DNA of 64,000 nt, from the NCBI RefSeq assembly GCF_004342025.1, contig NZ_SLWN01000002.1, forward strand, positions 372,001 through 436,000. The letters run 5' to 3'. Position numbers and translations under genes: made by a program. Shown one piece after another: positions 41,823 through 50,416 of this stretch (position 1 is its first letter; each line of letters starts with the position of its first letter). This DNA is from Kribbella steppae. Lineage in GTDB: Bacteria; Actinomycetota; Actinomycetes; Propionibacteriales; Kribbellaceae. Below the pieces are notes generated by a model, which saw nothing but the letters and a program-made list of their open reading frames with translations, was not told the origin of the DNA and made no database searches.

Positions 41823-42881
41823 TTATCCCAGCTTCCCGGAAAGTGCACCCATCGGAGTGAGCCAGGTCGCGATTTTCGCCAGCCCGGCGCCCACCCGCTG
41901 GACCGCGGTGAGCTTGATCGGGACGTCCTGTGGGAACGAACCGACCACCTGCCCGAGCATGTCCGGCGGCAGGTCGCCGATCAGCGTGTAGACGATCCCG
42001 CCCGAGGACCAGACGACGTACGACGGCATCCCGTAGCGCAGGTAGACGCCCGGGGTCTCGGTGGTGCTGAACCCGGCGACCGCGGCCGGATCGAGGGCTC
42101 CGCGCTGCTCGAAGAGCGAGACGTTGAACAGCCCGTCGGAGTAGGAGAACTGCAGCGACCCGTTCGCGGTGTCCTGATGGACGTCGTACAGCTTCAGCGA
42201 CGCGGGCAGCTCCGGCGCGCAGACCCAGCCCTCGGAGCGCAGGCCGTCGACCTTGCCGAGGCCCAGCGACTCGATCCCGTTGGGCGCCATCGGCGGCAGG
42301 TGGCCGAGGAACTCCGATTCCTCGATCTCCAGCTGGGTGAACACTGTCGCCCGGACCATCGTCTTGCCGTCCACACTGAACAGCTGCCGCTGCAGCAGCA
42401 GTCCGGTCTCCTTGTCGATCCAGAACCGGGCGGCCAGTGTCTGGTTCTCCCGCAGAGCCTCCACGAGTACGGCGGCCCGCCCGATGGTGTCCGTGCAGCA
42501 CTTGTAGACGAGCTGGTACGTCGCCTGCAGCAAAGTCAGCGGACCACCGTCGATCGCCGCATCCGCATTCGTAGCACGCTGTACGAACGCCTTGGCCCCC
42601 GGTGACGACTCGGAGCCGACCACACTGATCTCAGACCCCTGTGAGGCGGCGTGGACGATGTCCAGCATCGCCGAGCTGGCGCCCTGCGGTCCCCACGAGG
42701 TGATGATCTGCGTGCCGTGGTACGAGACGTTGTTCGGGGCCGTGGCGGCGCGCGCCAGCCAGCTGATCGCCAGGGGCGAGTCCTCGCGGGACGTGGTGGG
42801 TGGCGCCGCGACAGCGGGCGCGGGCAGGCCGAAGCCGATCAGTGCGGTGCTGACCAGTACGGCGAGCCGGGAGAGGCTCAC
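41823..42881 (-). CDS. MucB/RseB-like sigma-E regulatory protein
   Basis: A 352-residue exported protein with a signal peptide (cleavage near AVAAPPTT). The body matches the MucB/RseB family: SYHGTQIITSWGP and FWIDKETGLLLQRQLFSVDG. In proteobacteria RseB binds the anti-sigma factor and shields it from proteolysis. It lies 2 bases after the anti-sigma gene, so a similar role with RseA is expected. This gene is absent from the M. tuberculosis sigE locus as I recall it. Confidence 0.82.
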   Translation of the reverse strand: MSLSRLAVLVSTALIGFGLPAPAVAAPPTTSREDSPLAISWLARAATAPNNVSYHGTQIITSWGPQGASSAMLDIVHAASQGSEISVVGSESSPGAKAFVQRATNADAAIDGGPLTLLQATYQLVYKCCTDTIGRAAVLVEALRENQTLAARFWIDKETGLLLQRQLFSVDGKTMVRATVFTQLEIEESEFLGHLPPMAPNGIESLGLGKVDGLRSEGWVCAPELPASLKLYDVHQDTANGSLQFSYSDGLFNVSLFEQRGALDPAAVAGFSTTETPGVYLRYGMPSYVVWSSGGIVYTLIGDLPPDMLGQVVGSFPQDVPIKLTAVQRVGAGLAKIATWLTPMGALSGKLG

Positions 42882-42883
42882 GG

Positions 42884-43495
42884 TCAGCGTCCTGTCAGGG
42901 CCACCGGCTGCAGCGTCGGGCTCAGCCCTGCATACCCAGCCCCGTTGTAGGAGTTCAGCAGCGCCACCGGGTCGGTGAACGGCGCTCCGCTCGTCGTGCT
43001 GGCGTGATCGGACGAGAAGCTCGCCACCGGCGGCTGCAGCGTCGGCGGCTGCTCCTGCCGAGACGGGTCCCCGACGACGAAGGCTGTGCCCAGCAGTGAC
43101 GCGACGGCCGCAGCAGAACCAGCAGCCCCCAGTACGCCGGTACGACGCCGGCTGCGCGTGGTCCGGGAAGCACCCGGACGGGTAGCACCAGTGCGACCGG
43201 CCGGGAACGCGGACCGCTGCGGGAAGAGTGAGACGGCCGGTGTCAGCACCGGACGGATCTCCTCGCGCGGCTCCAGCGAGAACGACGAGACGCCCATCAG
43301 GCGCTGCATCAGGTCGGTGGAAGGCTCCGGCGACTCGAGCGCCGCGATCCGGGCCTTCAGCCGGCGCTGAGCGTCGACCTCGGACCGGCAGGTGTCACAG
43401 CTGACCAGGTGACTCAGGACCCTGTCCCGCGAGTCGTGGTCGAGCGCCCCGTCGACGACGGCGCTGAGCTTGTCCAGGGGATGCTGCAACGTCAC
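42884..43495 (-). CDS. rseA: Zinc anti-sigma factor (RseA-like)
   Basis: A 203-residue anti-sigma factor. The ZAS motif H29-x3-C33-x2-C36 (HLVSCDTC) lies in the N-terminal sigma-binding domain. One membrane helix is near residues 120-142 ([20 protein letters not shown]), with an extracellular tail. The GTG overlaps the sigE stop (GTGA). The HxxxCxxC motif is typical of redox-sensitive anti-sigma factors. It holds SigE inactive until envelope or oxidative stress. Confidence 0.88.
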   Translation of the reverse strand: MTLQHPLDKLSAVVDGALDHDSRDRVLSHLVSCDTCRSEVDAQRRLKARIAALESPEPSTDLMQRLMGVSSFSLEPREEIRPVLTPAVSLFPQRSAFPAGRTGATRPGASRTTRSRRRTGVLGAAGSAAAVASLLGTAFVVGDPSRQEQPPTLQPPVASFSSDHASTTSGAPFTDPVALLNSYNGAGYAGLSPTLQPVALTGR

Positions 43496-44115
43496 CGGTG
43501 CTCACCTCCGGCGCTGAGGGGGTCGTCGGTGGGCGGGCCGCCGACGCGGGTCTGGCCGGACCGCGGTGCCCGGTGCTCGAGGTGCTTGCGCAGCATCGAG
43601 CGGCCCCGGTGGATCCGGCTGCGAACGGTGCCGAGCTTCACGTCCAGCACGTCGGCGATCTCGTCGTACGTCATGCCCTCGATGTCGCAGAGCACCACGG
43701 CGGCGCGGAAGTCCTCCGGCAGCGCGTCCAGCGCGTACTGCACGTCGTGGTCGAACAGGTCGGAGTCCAGCTTCTCGGCCGGGCCCACACCCTTGGCGGG
43801 CAGCCGGTCGTGCGCGTCCTCCGGCAGGCCGTCGAAGCGGATCCGCTGCTTGCGGCGGGCGCCGTCCAGGAACAGGTTCGTGGTGATCCGGTAGAGCCAG
43901 CCCTCGAAGGTGCCGGGCGTGTACGACGACAGCGAGCGGAAGACCCGGACGAAGACCTCCTGGGTGAGGTCCTCGGCGTCGTGCTTGTTGCCAGTCAGCC
44001 GGTACGCGAGCCGGTACACGCGGGCAGAGTGGGTACGAACGATCTCGTCCCAGGACGGCAGCGCGTCCGGAATCGGCTGGGGCGCGGGCGCCACGGAGAT
44101 GTCGGCCGGCTTCAC
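43492..44115 (-). CDS. sigE: ECF RNA polymerase sigma factor SigE
   Basis: A 207-residue ECF sigma factor. Region 2 is [20 protein letters not shown] and region 4 is [20 protein letters not shown]. The GTG at 44115 has GGGAGG seven bases ahead; an ATG at 44160 would give a longer protein and alternative starts are known for mycobacterial SigE. It directs transcription of envelope stress genes and likely its own operon, through a GGAACT/CGTT promoter at 44235-44260. It is coupled to rseA. Confidence 0.9.
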   Translation of the reverse strand: MKPADISVAPAPQPIPDALPSWDEIVRTHSARVYRLAYRLTGNKHDAEDLTQEVFVRVFRSLSSYTPGTFEGWLYRITTNLFLDGARRKQRIRFDGLPEDAHDRLPAKGVGPAEKLDSDLFDHDVQYALDALPEDFRAAVVLCDIEGMTYDEIADVLDVKLGTVRSRIHRGRSMLRKHLEHRAPRSGQTRVGGPPTDDPLSAGGEHR

Positions 44116-44234
44116 CGCAACGCCTCCCTGGGTCCTCTCGGCAATAAGCGTGAAGGCCATGGTGCCGCGGTCACCGTCCTCTGCGCACGTCGGGAACACC
44201 CGGGTTCTACCCTGAGTTGCTCGTACGACGGCTC

Positions 44235-44260
44235 AACGCGGCTCCTCAGCCGGAAGTTCC
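44235..44260 (-). promoter_or_regulatory. SigE-type autoregulatory promoter
   Basis: On the minus strand GGAACT (44260-44255) and CGTT (44238-44235) are separated by 16 bases. This fits the ECF sigma-E consensus GGAAC-N16/17-CGTT. The transcription start would be near 44228, about 110 bases before the sigE start codon. It implies positive autoregulation. Confidence 0.6.
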
Positions 44261-44312
44261 CGGCGAAAGCCTCCCAAGGATCGGACGCGTTGACAGTCAT
44301 ATTTGTTGCGGC

Positions 44313-44534
44313 CTACTTCTCCTCGATCACCGCGATAGGGTCGCCGTCACGGACGACCTCACCCTCGACGACCTTCAGTTCGACGATGGTGCCGGCCACC
44401 TCGGCCAGCACCGGGATCTCCATCTTCATCGACTCCAGGATGACCAGGGTGTCCTCCGGCCCCACCGTGTCCCCGGCCCGGGCTGTGACCTTCAGCACAT
44501 TCGCCACCAGCTCTGCCACCACGGTGTGACTCAA
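44313..44534 (-). CDS. Biotin/lipoyl-binding carrier protein
   Basis: A 73-residue single-domain protein with the biotinylation motif ESMKME and flanking glycine-rich turns typical of BCCP-like domains. The TTG at 44534 is chosen since GAGGGAG lies 6 bases ahead and homology begins at SHTVVAELVANV. An in-frame ATG at 44636 would add 34 basic, non-homologous residues. It acts as a carboxyl carrier for a biotin carboxylase encoded elsewhere. Confidence 0.8.
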   Translation of the reverse strand: MSHTVVAELVANVLKVTARAGDTVGPEDTLVILESMKMEIPVLAEVAGTIVELKVVEGEVVRDGDPIAVIEEK

Positions 44535-44572
44535 CTCGCACTCCCTCGTTTCCCGGACGTTCCGCCTCGATC

Positions 44573-44740
44573 CTAGGCCTCTCGTCCACCGCTCCGGCGG
44601 GCGCGGTGGGACGCGACCCGGGTGCGACTGGAACACGTCGGCGAGCAGAACCGCCGGGGCCGCCGCTCGGCCGCGTTCACGAAGACGCGCTCACAGTCGA
44701 CAGCCGCACAGGTCCCGATGGCGGCGAACCCGTGGCCGGC
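44573..44740 (-). pseudogene. 3' remnant of a CGNR zinc-finger regulator
   Basis: The minus-strand frame from about 44740 reads GHGFAAIGTCAAVDCERVFV, then NAAERRPRRFCSPTCSSRT, then RVASHRARR. The four cysteines of the CGNR DNA-binding zinc finger are intact, but the N-terminal ABATE domain (about 120 residues) is missing. Beyond 44740 the frame enters low-complexity sequence that is really the 3' end of an MFS gene on the other strand. It is a truncated gene. Confidence 0.6.
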
Positions 44741-44754
44741 AGCGAACCCGGCCA

Positions 44755-44993
44755 GTCCGAGCGCCGTCATCGCAGCCAAACACTGGCCCCACGTCCCACC
44801 CGGCTTGGCGACAGCCGCCAGCCTCCGCGTCGGCGCCTCAGCCCTCGGCCAGGTCGCCGCAGGACTCCTCGTCCCCGTCATCGGCACCCACAAGGTACTG
44901 CTGGCCGTAGCCCTGACCATGGTTGCCGCGGCAGGCTTGGGCCGGTTGGCGGCGCTGGACCGCCAACCGGCCGCAGCCGTCAGTCGAGGATGA
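44755..44993 (+). pseudogene. 3' remnant of an MFS transporter gene
   Basis: The plus-strand frame reads SAVIAAKHWPHVPPGLATAA, then SLRVGASALGQVAAGLLVPV, then IGTHKVLLAVALTMVAAAGL and a stop at 44991-44993. These are the last two helices of a major facilitator protein. No start or earlier helices exist upstream; the frame passes into the CGNR remnant instead. The stop overlaps the convergent SIS gene by 14 bases. Confidence 0.55.
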
Positions 44994-45861
44994 CGGAGCG
45001 GGAGAGGCTGCGGGGCTGGTCCGGGTTGAGGCCCAGGGCGAGGGACTTGGCGACGGCGACGCGTTGGGCGACCACCAGGGACGCCATCGGGTCGAGGTCG
45101 GGATGGTGGACGATCGTGGCGCCGGTGGCGGTGACGTCGTCGAGCAGGCCGGCCGGCGGCGTACCGAAGATCCAGACGCCGCGGCCGGGCTGGGCGATCG
45201 CGATCGGGCCGTGCCGGTAGTCCATCGCCGGGTACGCCTCGGTCCAGGCCGACGCGGCCTCACGCTGCTTCAGGCCCGCCTCATGCGCCAGGCCGACGGT
45301 CCACCGCGTGCCGAGGTACGTGACCTGCTCCAGCTTTGCCAGCTCGTCCACGTCCAGCGTCAGCGCGGTCTCCGCGTCGGCAGCCGCCTGCTGCAGGTCC
45401 TCCCCCAGCGACGCCCGCAGCAGCGCCAGAGTGGTCGTCGCGAAGCGCGTTTGGACGACGGACTGCTCATCGGCGAAGTCCAGCAGGATGATGTGGTCGG
45501 CCAGCTCAGTGATCGGCGAGCCGGGAGTCGCGGTGATCGCCACGGTCGGCACATCGGTCGCCCGGATCAGGTCCAGCACCTCGGTCGTCGTACCGGACCG
45601 GCTGATCACGACCACCACGTCGTACGCCCGGCCGGCCGGGAACTCCGAGCCCGCGAACGCGTCCGTCTCGCCCTGACCGTTGTCCTCACGCAGGGCGGCG
45701 TACGCCATCGCCATGAACCACGACGTGCCGCAACCCACGGCTGCAACCCGTTGACCGGGCTTCGGCAATGCACCACCGTACTGCGCGAAACCGTTCGAGA
45801 CCTGCCGCCAGAGGTCCGGCTGAGTGGCGATCTCAGTGCTCACAAATGGCGTCTGCGTCAT
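44980..45861 (-). CDS. SIS-domain sugar isomerase/deaminase-like protein
   Basis: A 293-residue protein with two SIS domains of the AgaS/GlmS-isomerase type. Landmarks: VAAVGCGTSWFMAMAYAAL near 39-57, VVVISRSGTTTEVLDLIRA near 88-106 and a C-terminal KLEQVTYLGTRWTVGLAHE. It should isomerise or deaminate a phosphorylated amino sugar. It is divergent from a DeoR-type regulator whose repeats fill the shared spacer. Confidence 0.82.
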   Translation of the reverse strand: MTQTPFVSTEIATQPDLWRQVSNGFAQYGGALPKPGQRVAAVGCGTSWFMAMAYAALREDNGQGETDAFAGSEFPAGRAYDVVVVISRSGTTTEVLDLIRATDVPTVAITATPGSPITELADHIILLDFADEQSVVQTRFATTTLALLRASLGEDLQQAAADAETALTLDVDELAKLEQVTYLGTRWTVGLAHEAGLKQREAASAWTEAYPAMDYRHGPIAIAQPGRGVWIFGTPPAGLLDDVTATGATIVHHPDLDPMASLVVAQRVAVAKSLALGLNPDQPRSLSRSVILD

Positions 45862-45880
45862 CTTGTCTCCGCGCTTGTCG

Positions 45881-45910
45881 TGGTCGAAACTGCTCGAACG
45901 TGATCGAATG
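45881..45910. promoter_or_regulatory. Triple 10-bp direct repeat, DeoR-type operator
   Basis: Three contiguous decamers of the form TGNTCGAANN: TGGTCGAAAC, TGCTCGAACG and TGATCGAATG. The TCGAA core recurs at 45884, 45894 and 45904, exactly one helical turn apart. It lies in the 101-base spacer between the divergent SIS and DeoR genes. Tandem direct repeats are the usual binding mode of DeoR/GlpR-type repressors. Confidence 0.7.
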
Positions 45911-45962
45911 GTGCCAACCAGCCGCCACCCGGCTGACTGATTGTGTGAAGGAGGAGCCGCGG

Positions 45963-46745
45963 GTGAAGCGTTATGAACGCCTCAACACCTTGCTCGAGTC
46001 GCTCGCCGAGAAAGGCGCCATCGACGTCGACGAGCTCGCCGAGCAGTTGCACGTGTCCGCGGCGACGATCCGGCGCGACCTGGACCACCTGGGCAAGCAG
46101 CAGCTCCTCACCCGGACCCGCGGCGGCGCCGTCGCCAACGCGGTGTCGTACGACCTCCCGCTGCGCTACAAGACTGCGCGTTTCGCGTCGGAGAAGCAGC
46201 GGATCGCGCAGGCTGCGGCCACTCTGGTCCGGCGCGGCATGGTGATCGGCATGAACGGCGGCACCACCATCTCCGAGGTGGCCCGCACGCTGGCGACCCG
46301 GCCGGAGCTGTCCGCCGAGCACGGCGAGCCCGCGTTCACCCTCGTCACCAACGCGCTGAACATCGCCAACGAGCTGATCGTCCGGCCGCACGTCAAGATG
46401 GTCCTCACCGGCGGCGTGGCCCGGCCGCAGTCCTACGAGATGATCGGGCCGCTGTCGCACCGGATCCTGGCCGACCTGTCGCTGGACATCGCGTTCATCG
46501 GCGTCGACGGGATCGACGAGACCGGCGCCACCGCCCACCACGAGGGTGAGGCGAACATCAACCAGCTGATCGTCAGCCGGGCCGCCAAGGTCGTCGTGGT
46601 CGCCGACTCCTCCAAGCTGGGCCAGCGCGCCTTCGCCCGGATCTGCGAGCTGAGCGAGATCGACACCCTCGTCACCGACGCCCAGGCCGACGAGAGCCAG
46701 CTGGGCGTCTTCAAGGAAGCCGGGATCGACGTCATCCGGTCCTGA
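45963..46745 (+). CDS. DeoR/GlpR family transcriptional regulator
   Basis: A 260-residue regulator with an N-terminal winged helix (IDVDELAEQLHVSAATIRRD) and a C-terminal sugar-phosphate sensor fold (GMNGGTTISEVARTLA; VTNALNIANEL; DIAFIGVDGID; VVVADSSKLGQRAF). The GTG at 45963 follows AAGGAGGAG. It is divergent from the SIS-domain gene and probably senses that enzyme's sugar phosphate. Confidence 0.9.
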   Translation: MKRYERLNTLLESLAEKGAIDVDELAEQLHVSAATIRRDLDHLGKQQLLTRTRGGAVANAVSYDLPLRYKTARFASEKQRIAQAAATLVRRGMVIGMNGGTTISEVARTLATRPELSAEHGEPAFTLVTNALNIANELIVRPHVKMVLTGGVARPQSYEMIGPLSHRILADLSLDIAFIGVDGIDETGATAHHEGEANINQLIVSRAAKVVVVADSSKLGQRAFARICELSEIDTLVTDAQADESQLGVFKEAGIDVIRS

Positions 46746-46923
46746 GCGCGTACGACGTACTGCCTGACACCGCATTTTCCGCCGTACCTCCTCTCCGAGG
46801 ACGAGTCTGTCCTGCTAATGCCGATCATATCTGACTCTAGGCGCAGTGTTATGAGCAAGAGTGCGCAGTCCCAGCGCGGGAGACACGGAATGCGGACCTC
46901 GTGACGCTAGGCTTCGGTCCAGG

Positions 46924-47613
46924 ATGAGTAACGCAGCGCCAGAACACTGGGCAGAACACAGGGAGGGCATCATCGCCACCGGCATCGACCCGACGTCCTG
47001 GGCGTACGCCGAGGACTACACCGGTGAGGACGAGGTCGTCACCGGTGCACGGGCGAGCGCCGAAGACAGCGGTATCGCCCCGATCGGCCCCGGCACAGCC
47101 GCTGCGCTGAGCCTGCTGGCCGCCAGCGTGAGCGCCAAGGCGGTGGTCGAGATCGGCACCGGCACCGGCGTCTCCGGGCTGGCGCTGCTGCGCGGCATGC
47201 GCACCGACGGCACCCTCACCACGGTCGACATCGACGCGGAGAACCAGCGGCTGGCCCGCAAGACGTTCCTCGACGCCGGCGTCGCGTCGAACCGGTTCCG
47301 CCTGATCGCCGGCGCCGGGCTGGACGTCGTCACCCGGCTCACCGACGGCCACTACGACCTGGTCTTCTGCGACGCCGACCGGCGCCAGAACACGGCGTAC
47401 CTGCACGAGGCCCTCCGCCTGCTCCGCCCCGGCGGCGTCGTCGCCTTCGCCGGCATCCTCACCGGCGGCCGCGTGGCGGACCCGGCCCACCGGGACCCCG
47501 AGACCAACGCCCTGCGCGACCTCATCCGCGCTGTCCGCGACGACGACGACCTGGTCTCCGCCCTCCTCCCCACCTCCGAGGGCCTCCTCACCGCCGCCAA
47601 ACGCCTCAGCTGA
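46924..47613 (+). CDS. O-methyltransferase (class I, Rv1220c-like)
   Basis: A 229-residue SAM-dependent methyltransferase of the O-methyltransferase family 3 type. The SAM motif is VVEIGTGTGVSGLALLRGM near 74-92, then TVDIDAENQRLARK and DLVFCDADRRQN. The ATG at 46924 is chosen because homology begins there (SNAAPEHWAEH). It is the conserved neighbour of sigE in mycobacteria. The 178-base upstream spacer shows no definite promoter. The substrate is unknown. Confidence 0.85.
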   Translation: MSNAAPEHWAEHREGIIATGIDPTSWAYAEDYTGEDEVVTGARASAEDSGIAPIGPGTAAALSLLAASVSAKAVVEIGTGTGVSGLALLRGMRTDGTLTTVDIDAENQRLARKTFLDAGVASNRFRLIAGAGLDVVTRLTDGHYDLVFCDADRRQNTAYLHEALRLLRPGGVVAFAGILTGGRVADPAHRDPETNALRDLIRAVRDDDDLVSALLPTSEGLLTAAKRLS

Positions 47614-47638
47614 CGGCCTGCTCGCGGCTGAGAGTGCC

Positions 47639-48178
47639 CTACGTAGGGGTGTGCCAAGGGCGGGGGTCGTCGCGGAGTAAGGCGTAGATGAGTACGTCGA
47701 CGTTGCGGCCGCGGTTGAAGAAGGCTCCGCGGGCCGTGCCCTCGAGCTGGAATCCACACTTCTCCGCGATCCGCCGGCTCGGGGCGTTCTCGGGCACGAT
47801 CACCAGGGAGAGCCGGTTGACCTTCTTCGCCGCGAACAAGTAGTCGACCAGCAGGCGCACCGCCTCGGTCGTGTACCCCTGGCCGGCGTGCTCCGGGCCG
47901 TAGAGCTGGTAGGAGAGCTCGTACGCGTCCCAGTAGTTGACCGGCCGGAAGAACTCGATGTGGCCGACCAGGACATCGTCCCGGTCCCAGATCAGCAGGG
48001 TGCCCTCGTCCCGCTCCCAGAAGCCTGTCTCGGCGTACGCTCGCCGGAGGACCGACTCCGGCCGGACGCCGAGCGGGAAGAACTCGCCCCGGTTGGAGAT
48101 CTCGGTGTGCGCGGTGATGAAGGCCGCGAGATCGCGCTCACGCACCGGACGCAGGACAACCCGTTCCCCCTTGAGCAT
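47639..48178 (-). CDS. GNAT acetyltransferase (RimJ/RimL type), last gene of the kyn operon
   Basis: A 179-residue acetyltransferase of the Acetyltransf_3 type: RVVLRPVRERDLAAFITAH at the start, YGPEHAGQGYTTEAVRLLVD acetyl-CoA loop and ENAPSRRIAEKCGFQLEGTA. It starts 2 bases after the stop of the formamidase-like gene, so it belongs to the long operon. Its link to kynurenine breakdown is unclear; it may acetylate an amine intermediate or be a passenger. Confidence 0.8.
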   Translation of the reverse strand: MLKGERVVLRPVRERDLAAFITAHTEISNRGEFFPLGVRPESVLRRAYAETGFWERDEGTLLIWDRDDVLVGHIEFFRPVNYWDAYELSYQLYGPEHAGQGYTTEAVRLLVDYLFAAKKVNRLSLVIVPENAPSRRIAEKCGFQLEGTARGAFFNRGRNVDVLIYALLRDDPRPWHTPT

Positions 48179-48180
48179 GA

Positions 48181-48903
48181 TCAGCCTGTCAGCCGGGTGA
48201 GTTCGGCAGTGACGTCGTGCCAGGCTTCGGCGAGCGGGTCGATGAGTTCGAAGTGGCCGGCGGACTCCACCCGGGTGAAGCGGGCGGTGGGGTGGGCGGC
48301 GAAGTAGGACTCGGTGACGGTGATGGGGACCCGGGAGTCCAGGGTGCCGTGGATGAGGCTGACCGGGGCGATCGAGGCGGGTAGGTGGACCGGGTCGAGG
48401 TCGTTGCGGACCCCGCTGCCGATGAAGTCCTGTACGGCGCCCTTGTCGAGGCCCATGCGGTCGGCCATCAGCAGGTCGGCGAGCGGGGCCAGCGCGATCA
48501 CACCGCGGAGCCGGACCGGGTTGAGCGTCGAGGCCGCCCACAGAGCGAGTTGACCGCCTGCGGAATGGCCCACCAGCACGTAGCCCGCGTGGACGTCGAC
48601 CAGGTCGGGCAGGCTCTGGAGCGCCGTACGGATGTCTGACGTGCTGGCGTCGGGATCACCCGGCTCCCGGCGGTACTCCAGTGACAGCACCGGCCAGCCC
48701 ATGTCGGACAGGGCTTCACCGAGCGGCCGGGCGTGCATCCGGTCGTACTCCGGCCGCCAGAAACCGCCGTGGACGAAGACGACCAGCGAGCGGTACTCCT
48801 TGGCGTGCCAGTAGTCGATCACCTGGTCCGCGTGGTCGCCGTACCGGAGCTCCTCGTCCGGCTCGCGCGCTGCGCGCGTCAGAACCGATCGGTCTTCACT
48901 CAT
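48181..48903 (-). CDS. Alpha/beta hydrolase, probable kynurenine formamidase
   Basis: A 240-residue hydrolase with the HGGFW oxyanion motif at 45-49, the nucleophile elbow GHSAGG (Ser114) and a catalytic His in SAGHFELID. HGG-[FYW]-W plus this size are typical of the eukaryote-like arylformamidase family, which cleaves N-formylkynurenine to kynurenine and formate. It overlaps the ACMSD gene by 8 bases inside the kynurenine operon, which supports that role. A generic esterase is the alternative. Confidence 0.72.
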   Translation of the reverse strand: MSEDRSVLTRAAREPDEELRYGDHADQVIDYWHAKEYRSLVVFVHGGFWRPEYDRMHARPLGEALSDMGWPVLSLEYRREPGDPDASTSDIRTALQSLPDLVDVHAGYVLVGHSAGGQLALWAASTLNPVRLRGVIALAPLADLLMADRMGLDKGAVQDFIGSGVRNDLDPVHLPASIAPVSLIHGTLDSRVPITVTESYFAAHPTARFTRVESAGHFELIDPLAEAWHDVTAELTRLTG

Positions 48904-49894
48904 CAGACCTCCCGAGATAACGCAGGGCGTTCGTCGACAGCAGCTTGTGCTGCTGGTCCGCGGTCAGGAAACCGGCCTTTCGTACCACCTCCCCGACCGG
49001 CCGCTCACCCAGTGGATAGGGATAGTCACTGCCGACCAGAACGCGGTCTTCCCCCACGGTATCCACAAGAAGCCGTAATGACGCTGATTCGAACACCACT
49101 GTGTCGACGAAGAAACGATCCAGGTAGTACGACGGTGGATGCTCGGAGCAACCACGGACGATGTCCCCGCGCCGGTGCCAGGCGTTCTCCACCCGCCCCA
49201 GCCAGAACGCGAAACTCCCGCCGCCGTGGGCGAAACAGATCCTCAGGGACGGCGGCAGCGCGTCGAACGCACCGCCGAGGATCATCGCCAGCAGTGACAA
49301 ATGGGTCTCGGCCGGCATCCCGGTCAGCCAGCGAGCCATCCAGCGGTCCAGTCGCGGGCCGCCCGGCATGTCCCACGGGTGCACCAGGACCGGAGTACCG
49401 GTCTCGGCGCAGTGATTGAGAAAGGCAACGATCCCGGCGTCGTCAAGGTCCTTGTCGCCAACGTGGTTGCCGATCTCGACGCCCACATGCCCGGCCGCCC
49501 GGCACCGGTCCAGCTCGGCGCAGGCCGCGTCCGGGTCCTGCAGCGGCACCTGGCAGAACGGGACGAACCGGTCGTCGCCGGCCAGTGTCTCCAGGGTCAG
49601 GTCGTTGAAGATCCGGGCCACCTTGACCGCCTGGTCGGCCGGTCGGTCGTAGGCGAAGAACACCGGCGTCGGCGACACCACCTGGATATCGATGCCATCG
49701 GCATCCATATCGGCCCGCCGGACGGACGGATCCCACGTCTGCGGGCCGATCGGGCGGAACTCCGAGGAGCCGACCATGATCATCGCCGCGCGCTCGGAGT
49801 CGATCCGCAGCCACGGCCAGCCGTCGCCGCCGCACGCTACCGAGAGATCCGGCCAGCCCTTCGGGACCAGGTGGGTGTGGACATCAACCGCCAT
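48896..49894 (-). CDS. 2-amino-3-carboxymuconate-6-semialdehyde decarboxylase (ACMSD)
   Basis: A 332-residue amidohydrolase-fold decarboxylase. Zinc ligands: H6 and H8 (DVHTH), H172 (LVHPWDM) and D290 (GSDYPYP); the catalytic His is H223 (FAHGGGSF). It removes CO2 from ACMS, diverting 3-hydroxyanthranilate carbon away from quinolinate and NAD and into catabolism. The ATG shares its A with the upstream TGA (TGATG). Its presence shows that this operon is degradative rather than for NAD synthesis. Confidence 0.88.
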   Translation of the reverse strand: MAVDVHTHLVPKGWPDLSVACGGDGWPWLRIDSERAAMIMVGSSEFRPIGPQTWDPSVRRADMDADGIDIQVVSPTPVFFAYDRPADQAVKVARIFNDLTLETLAGDDRFVPFCQVPLQDPDAACAELDRCRAAGHVGVEIGNHVGDKDLDDAGIVAFLNHCAETGTPVLVHPWDMPGGPRLDRWMARWLTGMPAETHLSLLAMILGGAFDALPPSLRICFAHGGGSFAFWLGRVENAWHRRGDIVRGCSEHPPSYYLDRFFVDTVVFESASLRLLVDTVGEDRVLVGSDYPYPLGERPVGEVVRKAGFLTADQQHKLLSTNALRYLGRSDE

Positions 49895-50412
49895 CAGCCT
49901 TTACCGCGGTGCAGTGTGCCGCACTGCGGGCAGGTGCGGGCGTCCTCGCTCTCGTAGAAGGCTTTGAAGACCGGCGGCAGGTCGGCGACGATGTCGTTCA
50001 CCTGCAGCTCCACCTCGTGCACGATGGCGTTGCAGTTGTCGCAGTACCAGCGGAACTTCTCCAGCGTGCCCTGCTCCCGGACCCGCTCGATCACCAGGCC
50101 GATCGAGTCCGCGTCGCGCTGCGGCGAGTGCGGCATGTTCCGCGGCAGCACCCACATCTCGCCCTCGTTGATGTCGACGCGGGCCGGGCCGGCCTCCGTC
50201 ATCACGTCGACGTGCATGGTGCCCTTGATCTGGTAGAAGAACTCCTCGTACGGCTCGACGTGGAAGTCGGTGCGCTGGTTCGGCCCGCCGACCACCATGG
50301 TGATGAAGTCGTCACCGGTCGGGAACATCTGCTTGTTGCCGACCGGCGGCTTCAGCAGGTGCTTGTTCTCCTCGATCCACTGCGGGAAGTTCGTCGACTC
50401 CAGATTGGCCAT
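49894..50412 (-). CDS. 3-hydroxyanthranilate 3,4-dioxygenase
   Basis: A 172-residue cupin dioxygenase that opens 3-hydroxyanthranilate to ACMS. Fe(II) ligands are H51, E57 and H95 (DFHVEPYEEFF; MPHSPQR), the numbering I recall for the Cupriavidus enzyme. A C-terminal rubredoxin-like site with C124, C127, C161 and C164 is intact. GGAGTAGG precedes the ATG at 50412, 4 bases after the RidA-type stop. Confidence 0.92.
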   Translation of the reverse strand: MANLESTNFPQWIEENKHLLKPPVGNKQMFPTGDDFITMVVGGPNQRTDFHVEPYEEFFYQIKGTMHVDVMTEAGPARVDINEGEMWVLPRNMPHSPQRDADSIGLVIERVREQGTLEKFRWYCDNCNAIVHEVELQVNDIVADLPPVFKAFYESEDARTCPQCGTLHRGKG

Positions 50413-50416
50413 TGAC

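Noticed and set aside
44841..44920. Longer 115-residue CGNR protein starting at 44920
   Set aside because: The first 60 residues are the antisense of the MFS tail and have no ABATE domain, so they are not a genuine N-terminus.
45881..45910. Possible CRISPR-like repeat
   Set aside because: Three 10-base units without spacers are a tandem operator, not a CRISPR array. No cas gene is present; the RecB/Cas4-like nuclease at 5592 has no array nearby.
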